Positions 7,345 to 12,151 of a DNA stretch of 12,151 nt are shown here, one piece after another. Source of the stretch: Ga0077555 sp031406575 (GTDB taxonomy: Bacteria > Pseudomonadota > Alphaproteobacteria > Rhizobiales > Hyphomicrobiaceae); the NCBI GenBank assembly GCA_031406575.1, contig JANOHP010000244.1:1-12151 (forward strand). The letters run 5' to 3'. Within the stretch, counting starts at the first letter, position 1, and every line of letters starts with the position of its first letter. The notes under the pieces were generated by a model, which worked only from the letters and a program-made list of their open reading frames with translations, was not told where the DNA came from and made no database searches. Made by a program: the position numbers and the translations under genes.

Positions 7345-8340
7345 ATGGCGACGAACAAGAAACGTGTGCTCTACACCGACAGCATGGGCAAGGCTGGCGT
7401 CGACATCCTGAAAAAGCGTGAGGACGTCGAGGCGATCCCGTTTTCGAATTTCATCAGTCCGGCGGACTATCAGGCGGCCTTGACGCAGCATGCGCCGGTA
7501 TCGGGTGTCGTGCTGGGGGGAACGTCATTCGGGGCAGCCGAGCATGCAGCTGCGGGCGGTCTCCAGGTCATTGCGCGCACGGGCGTGGGCTATGACGCCA
7601 TCGACATCCCCGCGATGACCAAGGTCAAGACGCCGGTGATGATCGCGGGCACCGCCAACTCACCGTCCGTCGCCGAGCACGCCATGTACTTCATGTTGAC
7701 GCTGGCGCGCAAAGGACCAGAGCTTTCCGCTCTGGTGAAGGAAAATCGCTGGAAGCAGCGCATCGATCGCCAGTTCGTCTCCAACGACATGTTCGAGAAA
7801 ACCGTGCTGATCATCGGCTTCGGCCGCATCGGCACGCGCCAAGCCAAGCGCTGCCAGGCCATGGAATGCAAGGTTTTGGTGTTCGACCCCTACGTGAAGC
7901 CCGAGGTGATCAAGGCGGCGGGATGCGAGCCGGTCGCCACCCTGGACGACGCGTTGCCGCGCGCCGATTTCATCACGATTCATTGCCCCAAAACGCCCGA
8001 GACCGTGGGCATGATCAACGCTGTCCGCATGAAGAAGATGAAGCGTACCGCCTATCTCGTGTCGACGGCACGCGGCGGCATCATCGACGAGACGGACCTC
8101 TATGCCGCCCTGAAAGACGGCACTTTGCCGGCCGCCGCGCTCGACGTGTTCGACAAAGAGCCGCCCGATGCCGACAATCCGCTGTTCACGCTGCCCAACC
8201 TGATCTGCTCGCCTCATATCGCGGGCGTCACGGCCGAGGCCATGGAGCGCATGGCCGAGCAGGCGGCGCTGAACGTGCTGTCGGTATTCGATGGCACCCC
8301 GCGCAAGGAAAACGCCGTCAATCCGGAAGTGTTCGGCTGA
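7345..8340 (+). CDS. D-2-hydroxyacid dehydrogenase (phosphoglycerate dehydrogenase-like)
   Basis: An NAD(P)-dependent oxidoreductase that interconverts 2-keto acids and D-2-hydroxy acids in the cytoplasm. The 331 residues have the family layout: a substrate domain at each end with a Rossmann domain between. Motifs are GFGRIG (158-163), D181 ending strand 2 (points to NAD), R243 in TARGG, E272 in DKEPP, and H291 in SPHIAG, which together make the Arg/Glu/His catalytic set. The length suits a short form without the regulatory domain of full SerA, so serine synthesis is not the likely role. GAGGGGA (7331-7337) is 7 bases before the ATG; an in-frame GTG at 7291 would lie in the hairpin. Its neighbours suggest reduction or oxidation of a sugar-derived keto or hydroxy acid. 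Confidence 0.87.
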   Translation: MATNKKRVLYTDSMGKAGVDILKKREDVEAIPFSNFISPADYQAALTQHAPVSGVVLGGTSFGAAEHAAAGGLQVIARTGVGYDAIDIPAMTKVKTPVMIAGTANSPSVAEHAMYFMLTLARKGPELSALVKENRWKQRIDRQFVSNDMFEKTVLIIGFGRIGTRQAKRCQAMECKVLVFDPYVKPEVIKAAGCEPVATLDDALPRADFITIHCPKTPETVGMINAVRMKKMKRTAYLVSTARGGIIDETDLYAALKDGTLPAAALDVFDKEPPDADNPLFTLPNLICSPHIAGVTAEAMERMAEQAALNVLSVFDGTPRKENAVNPEVFG

Positions 8341-8359
8341 ACACTTCGTGGGACCAGCT

Positions 8360-8391
8360 CTTCACAGGCGTGATGCGGTGCGCCTGCGAAG
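8360..8391 (+). repeat. Hairpin after the hydroxyacid dehydrogenase gene
   Basis: CTTCACAGGCG (8360-8370) pairs with CGCCTGCGAAG (8381-8391): 10 of 11 pairs with one A/C mismatch and a 10-base loop. It begins 20 bases after the stop at 8340. No T-run follows, so Rho-independent termination is only weakly supported. Confidence 0.55.
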
Positions 8392-8463
8392 GAGTGTGAA
8401 CGGTCGGAAGTGGTGCGCGGGTCGCAAGGTTTGCGTGCGGGGCGTGTCGGGAGAACAATGGGC

Positions 8464-8497
8464 AGGAGTCACGTACTCCTCAGGCCGCCAGCAGGAG
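8464..8497 (+). promoter_or_regulatory. Possible switch structure around a ribosome binding site
   Basis: AGGAGT (8464-8469) pairs with ACTCCT (8475-8480) around a 5-base loop. The same CTCCT (8476-8480) is also complementary to the AGGAG (8493-8497) that serves the ATG at 8506. The two pairings exclude each other: one leaves the ribosome binding site free, the other hides it. This is read directly from base complementarity; a regulatory effect is inference. Confidence 0.4.
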
Positions 8498-8505
8498 AAC
8501 ATGCG

Positions 8506-9324
8506 ATGGATCTCGGATTGCAGGGCAAGCATGCGATTGTGACGGGCGGCAGCCGCGGCATCGGCAAGGCCATCGCACGCGAATTGGCGCGCGAAGGCGT
8601 GGATGTGGCGATTGTTGCGCGCAACAAGACGGACCTCGAGGTAGCGGCGCGGGAACTCGCTGCTGAAACCAATCGGCGCATCCTGCCGCTGGTGGCCGAT
8701 GTCACCAGCAAGGATCAGGTCGATCGCATGGTTGCCGATGCGGCGCAGCAATTGGGCGGTGTGCACATCCTGGTCAATAGTGGATCGGCGCCGGGTGGAT
8801 CGGCCAGCGCCACCGGTCCCATCGAATCCGTCGTCGATGAAGATTTGCTGCAGGATTTCAATATCAAGTATGTCGGGGCGCTGCGTTGTTCGCGTGCCGT
8901 CATTCCCTTCATGAAAAAAGAAAACTGGGGCCGCATCATCAACATCAGCGGCGCCAACGCGCGCAATGCCGGCAATCTCAGCGGCGGCGCACGCAATGGG
9001 GCGTTGGTGCATATGACGAAGACGCTGGCCGTACAGCTTGGTCGCTACGGCATTACCGTCAATTGTATTCACCCCGGAACGACGCGCACGGAACGCACGC
9101 CGAGTTTGCTGGCCGCGCGTGCCAAGCAGTTGGGTGTCTCCGCAGAAGAGGCCGAGCGGCAGGATTTCGCACCCGACTCGGCCCGCGGGAATGCCATCTG
9201 CCGCATGGTGGACGCCTCGGAGATCGCGTTCGTGACGGCGTTCCTCGCCTCGGAGAAAGCTTGGGCCATTTCCGGCGAGCTGGTTGCGGCAACCGGAGGC
9301 GCGGGCCGCAACGTTTATTATTGA
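8506..9324 (+). CDS. Divergent SDR oxidoreductase without the Tyr/Lys pair
   Basis: A short-chain dehydrogenase of 272 residues. The cofactor part is normal: TGGSRGIG (13-20) and R39 after strand 2, which fits NADP. NSG (91-93) replaces the usual NAG. S148 is present in NISG, but the segment that should carry YxxxK reads GGARNGALVHMTK, so the Tyr and Lys positions are Gly (about 160-161) and Asn164. I recall other SDRs with a similar RN-containing segment, so this may be a known divergent subgroup rather than a dead enzyme. AGGAG (8493-8497) is 8 bases before the ATG; an in-frame ATG at 8458 would add 16 unconserved residues. It likely belongs to the same gene set as the hydroxyacid dehydrogenase, 165 bases upstream. 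The reaction is unknown. Confidence 0.85.
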   Translation: MDLGLQGKHAIVTGGSRGIGKAIARELAREGVDVAIVARNKTDLEVAARELAAETNRRILPLVADVTSKDQVDRMVADAAQQLGGVHILVNSGSAPGGSASATGPIESVVDEDLLQDFNIKYVGALRCSRAVIPFMKKENWGRIINISGANARNAGNLSGGARNGALVHMTKTLAVQLGRYGITVNCIHPGTTRTERTPSLLAARAKQLGVSAEEAERQDFAPDSARGNAICRMVDASEIAFVTAFLASEKAWAISGELVAATGGAGRNVYY

Positions 9325-9422
9325 TAACCTATGGACATTACGTGCGCTGCCCGGTCGTTGGCTTCCGGTGTGATCGGCCGGGCGCGCGGGCCTGTGCGTG
9401 ATCAGTCCCGTTTACGACAGGG

Positions 9423-9442
9423 TGCCAGACATTAGTCTGGCA
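9423..9442. terminator. Perfect hairpin, possible end of the upstream operon
   Basis: TGCCAGAC, ATTA loop, GTCTGGCA: eight perfect pairs, plus a G/T pair outside them. It is about 100 bases after the SDR stop at 9324. The lack of a following T-run on either strand weakens the terminator reading. Confidence 0.35.
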
Positions 9443-9473
9443 TGGCTCCGGTCATTGTAAGACCTTAGTCCAA

Positions 9474-9499
9474 TATAATTATTTTTCAACGTATTATAC
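9474..9499. promoter_or_regulatory. AT-rich inverted repeat, possible promoter or operator
   Basis: TATAAT (9474-9479) and ATTATA (9493-9498) are inverted copies 13 bases apart, and GTATTATAC (9491-9499) is itself a short palindrome. The AT-rich run stands out against the GC-rich surroundings. TATAAT matches a -10 box, but no paired -35 is clear, and the downstream peroxidase gene begins over 500 bases away. Confidence 0.3.
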
Positions 9500-9659
9500 A
9501 AAAGAGCCATGTCGAGCTGCCGTATCGCGTGGTCAAGACTACCAACAAGTACGGGACCCCACGGGATCTAACGATGGTCGTGCGAAGAGCGTGGTGGATC
9601 TCCCAGCAAGCCCTTCACGTGCAGCTCAGTATCGACGTTCGTGACGAGGATCGCGTCCC

Positions 9660-9881
9660 ATGGCCATTGGGCGTACCAGACAGAACCCCTTCGTTTTCGA
9701 CTTGTCCGATCTGCAGTTCCTTCTGCAGCCGGTCACCTTTCGTCCTCCGACCCGGGACGTGGCCTATTTCGATCCCGCATTGAACGCGGGAGCACGACTG
9801 GGCGCGACCCCTGTGGCCGGCCTCGACGTCGGGGGTCGGAAAATAAGTATAACTCATTCGTGCCATTACGTTTCTATCTGA
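9660..9881 (+). pseudogene. Probable N-terminal remnant of a second haem-peroxidase gene
   Basis: The open frame reads RQNPFVFDLSDLQFLLQPVTF near its start. This resembles the beginning of the intact peroxidase downstream (SFVVNLADLAKILEHI) in spacing and pattern: FV, two residues, L(A/S)DL, then a hydrophobic run. I also recall bacterial haem peroxidases that open this way. After about 28 residues the likeness ends, and the frame closes at 73 residues. No ribosome binding site precedes the ATG. I read it as a truncated paralogue left by a duplication or deletion; it could also be chance. Confidence 0.4.
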
Positions 9882-10006
9882 AGTTCCATTTACCATTCAT
9901 TGCGGCTTTCTGTTGGCTTGGGAATTGCTCCTTGGTTGCCAAGGATGATTGTGCCTGTCGCCAATTGAACCGCCAACAGCGTCACGGCGTAGAAGGATAA
10001 TGAGCC
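9882..10006. other. Leader region of the haem peroxidase gene
   Basis: CCTTGG (9930-9935) and CCAAGG (9939-9944) form a perfect inverted repeat around TTG, 62 bases before the ATG at 10007. It could be an operator or a small hairpin in the leader. AGAAGGA (9991-9997) is the ribosome binding site, 9 bases from the start. No small gene is seen. Confidence 0.45.
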
Positions 10007-12022
10007 ATGGCTACCAGTTTCGTCGTCAACCTCGCTGATCTCGCCAAGATCCTCGAGCACATTCGTATCGCCGAGCAACACGCCGCTGGGGGAAATCTCG
10101 CCGATATAATCGGCATGGACAGCGCACTTCTTCCGTTCGGCCTGCGCACGGTCGACGGAAGTTTCAACCATTTGCTACCCGGCCAGGAGCGCTTCGCCGC
10201 CGCCGACGAACTGTTCCCCAGATTGCTGGAACCCACTTACAGCAACGATGCCGATGGCGACACGATGTACTTGGGGCCGGGTGCTCCGGTCATCACGAAC
10301 ACGAACTACGCCGCAACGGGCCCGACCGGGAAATTCATCAGCGTCGCCGACGCCGATCCGCGCATCATTTCGAACCTGACCGTCGACCAGACCGTCACCA
10401 ACAAGGCCGCGTTGGTTACGGCCTTGTTCCAAGTTGGTTCGACGAACCCCTATGGCGATGCCGACACGATCATGGCGGCGGCTGATGTTCTGCGCGCCGC
10501 GCAAGCCGCAGTGGCGCCGGAGTTGGCGCAGGCGGCTGCCGCGCTCGCCGCGTTGAATGCGGCCGAGCAGGCACTGGCGGATGCGATTGCGGCCGTACCA
10601 GTCATTGCAGAGACGGTTGCTGCCTACGACGCCGCGCTTGCGGCATCGGCGGCGGCTGTCGCGGCATCAGCGACCGTGGATACGACAACGTCGACACTTC
10701 TCGCCGCGCTCCAGGCAGGCGCGCCTGGCGTCCAAAACCCTGGCGATACGACTGCACTGAACGCCGCCAAGGCTGCGGTTGCCACGTTGTTGGCGAGTGC
10801 CAATGCGGTCGCGGCTGCCCTCGACGTTGCCGATCCCGACGTTGCTGCGCTCGTTGTCAACGCCGACCTCGTCGCCGCGCAGGATTTTGCTGCGGGCGTT
10901 CTCGAAGTTCAAACCGCGCTAAATGCTATTAATCTCCTCGATAATGTTGCAGGCTCCCTCGATCTCCAACGCGCTTTGAATGCTGCGGGTCTTGGCGACG
11001 TCTTCCCGAATGTCGCCAGCGAACTGAACACCCAGCTCGAAGCCTCACGCGATGCCGTCATCGCGTCGGAGCCCGATGTCGCAGACGCATTGCAGGCCGT
11101 CGTTGACGCCCAAGCCCTTTACGACGTCGAGGGGCCAGAAGGCGATGCCGCTCAGGCTATGTTGGACTTGGCACGTTCCGAATTCGCCGGTGTCATCGAC
11201 GACTCGGGCCTCCACATCTCAGAAGACGGCTCGATCACGATCGAGCACCGCTCTGCCGATATCGGCCTGTCTCCCGCAAACAGCGGCTGGATGACGCTGT
11301 TTGGCCAGTTCTTCGACCACGGCCTCGACCTCGTCACCAAGGGTGGCAACGGCACCGTCTACATTCCCCTGCAGGCAGACGATCCGTTGATCGCGGGCGC
11401 GGACCACATCTTCGGTAACGCCGACGATCTCCCCGCGCATCTGCGCTTCATGGCGGTGACCCGCACCACCATGTTCGATGCGCAGGGCAACACCCAAAAC
11501 ACCACCACGCCCTACGTCGACCAGAACCAGACCTACACGTCCGTGGCGTCGCACCAGGTTTTCCTGCGCGAGTACACGACCGTCGACGGCAAGACCGTCG
11601 CCACGGGCCATCTGCTCGACAACCCGGACGGCAGCATCGCCGACTGGACGCACGTCAAGGCGCACGCGTTGCAGTTCCTCGGCATCAAATTCACCGATTT
11701 CGATGTCGGCAACGTGCCGCTGCTATTGACGGATCCCTACGGCAAGTTCATTCCCGACGAGAATGGTTACGCTCAGGTCGTCACGGCCGTCGATGCTGAC
11801 GGTGTTCCCATGGAATGGGTATCGGGTACGCCTGCCGACCCTGCCGACCCCGTCGACCTCGGCACGACGGCCTTCATCGGCACCGGCCACGCCTTCCTCA
11901 ACGACATCGCCCACCATGCCGCTCCCGGCACGGTCGATCACGATCACAATCCCCAAACTGCGAAAATCAAGCAGGTGGCGGACAGCGATCCGGGCGTCGG
12001 CGATGATCGCGCTACTCGTACT
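10007..12022 (+). pseudogene. Large animal-type haem peroxidase, apparently interrupted
   Basis: About 670 residues of a bacterial member of the animal haem peroxidase family. The N-terminal block (1-155) has NLADL, LPFGLRTVDGS, FNHLLPGQE and DADPRIISNL. Residues 156-395 are an alanine-rich, coil-like insertion. The catalytic domain then begins: GWMTLFGQFFDHGLDLV carries the D437-H438 pair that matches the haem-linked Asp and distal His of myeloperoxidase, followed by VDQNQTYTS, SHQVFLREY and GHAFLNDIAHHAAPG. Relatives continue with a TYDDE...GDGRGNENI...HSEHNR segment holding the proximal-side residues. Here it is missing: after GVGDDRATRT (to about 12022) the frame stays open but the protein no longer looks like the family. 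The full protein would be much longer and probably secreted. AGAAGGA precedes the ATG. Confidence 0.72.
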
Positions 12023-12151
12023 GAGTCAGTTTGTCATGGGCCGCACCCGCCGGGAATCAGCGATTTGACTGATTCGTTTGGCGGGAGGCAGCAATGGGCA
12101 GACAACAGCTTCGCGAGAGCGAGGACCGGCTATGTGCGTATCTCGACGAGC
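12023..12151 (+). mobile_element. Left part of a probable insertion sequence
   Basis: The peroxidase likeness ends near 12010-12025 and a new gene with its own strong ribosome binding site begins at 12094. The intervening bases hold CTGAGTCAG (12021-12029), a short palindrome, and AATCAG (12055-12060) paired with CTGATT (12069-12074). This is what the terminal non-coding segment of an insertion sequence would look like. The exact left end, the target duplication and the family cannot be fixed because the right end is outside the window. Confidence 0.45.
12094..12151 (+). CDS. Start of a probable transposase, cut by the window end
   Basis: GGGAGG (12083-12088) is 5 bases before the ATG, a strong ribosome binding site. 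Only 19 residues are visible, MGRQQLRESEDRLCAYLDE. They resemble the opening of DDE transposases such as the IS701 group as I remember them, but this is too short to be sure. The frame differs from the peroxidase frame. It could instead be an unrelated gene. Confidence 0.42.
   Translation, partial: MGRQQLRESEDRLCAYLDE

Larger units (their letters stand above)
9325..9659. other. Intergenic stretch with hairpins and an AT-rich island
   Basis: No gene recognised. GCCCGGTCG (9349-9357) can pair with CGGCCGGGC (9375-9383), and TGCCAGAC (9423-9430) pairs perfectly with GTCTGGCA (9435-9442) around an ATTA loop; the latter is the best candidate for ending the upstream operon, though no T-run follows. 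After about 9470 the sequence turns AT-rich. An open frame near 9502-9600 (phrase ELPYRVVKT, YGTPRDLT) looks protein-like but I cannot name it; it may be a gene remnant. Confidence 0.45.

Noticed and set aside
8410..8505. Upstream GTG 8410 and ATG 8458 starts for the second SDR
   Set aside because: The added residues are not conserved in SDRs, and ATG 8506 has a well-placed AGGAG. ATG 8458 cannot be fully excluded, as GGGAG lies before it.
10557..10912. Short open frames on both strands in the alanine-rich region
   Set aside because: Low-complexity GCG/GCC codons keep other frames open; the + frame of the peroxidase explains the sequence.

Overview
The window is GC-rich and gene-dense on the + strand. 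Its codon use, its sugar-oxidising SDR related to Caulobacter XylB, and a large bacterial 'animal-type' haem peroxidase gene all suggest an alphaproteobacterium (Rhizobiales or a relative). This is an inference from protein resemblance, not a database match.

Region 1 (1-463) has no convincing gene. It holds a strong inverted-repeat cluster (179-225) upstream of the trehalose genes. Region 2 (464-5464) is a tight operon: a GT20 trehalose-6-phosphate synthase-like gene (otsA type), otsB overlapping it by 8 bases, a GH15 glucoamylase/trehalase-like hydrolase 18 bases on, and an NAD-type aldose 1-dehydrogenase-like SDR coupled to it through a GTGA stop/start overlap. Synthesis, hydrolysis and possible oxidation of the released sugar therefore lie on one likely transcript.

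Region 3 (5465-9324) is a looser run of four clear enzyme genes plus a small barrel protein: a dimeric alpha/beta-barrel protein, an enolase-superfamily acid-sugar dehydratase-like protein, a D-2-hydroxyacid dehydrogenase, and an SDR that lacks the usual Tyr/Lys catalytic pair. Three of its gaps carry a strong hairpin (5565-5616, 7290-7314, 8360-8391), and the first gap also has a 14-base tandem repeat. The set looks like a pathway for a sugar acid or another hydroxy acid; the substrate cannot be read from the sequence.

Region 4 (9325-10006) is a 680-base gap with an AT-rich island, hairpins, and what looks like the broken N-terminus of a second peroxidase gene (from 9660). Region 5 (10007-12151) is the N-terminal part of a large haem peroxidase with a long alanine-rich insertion and the distal Asp-His motif. 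Its family resemblance stops abruptly near 12010-12025. About 70 bases later a new reading frame with a strong ribosome binding site starts at 12094 and runs off the window. The simplest reading is that a mobile element has inserted into the peroxidase gene.

No tRNA, rRNA or CRISPR array was seen. No wholly new system is evident. The most unusual points are the interrupted peroxidase next to a paralogue fragment, the sugar dehydrogenase fused by translation to a trehalose operon, the SDR without Tyr/Lys, and the intergenic RNA structures.
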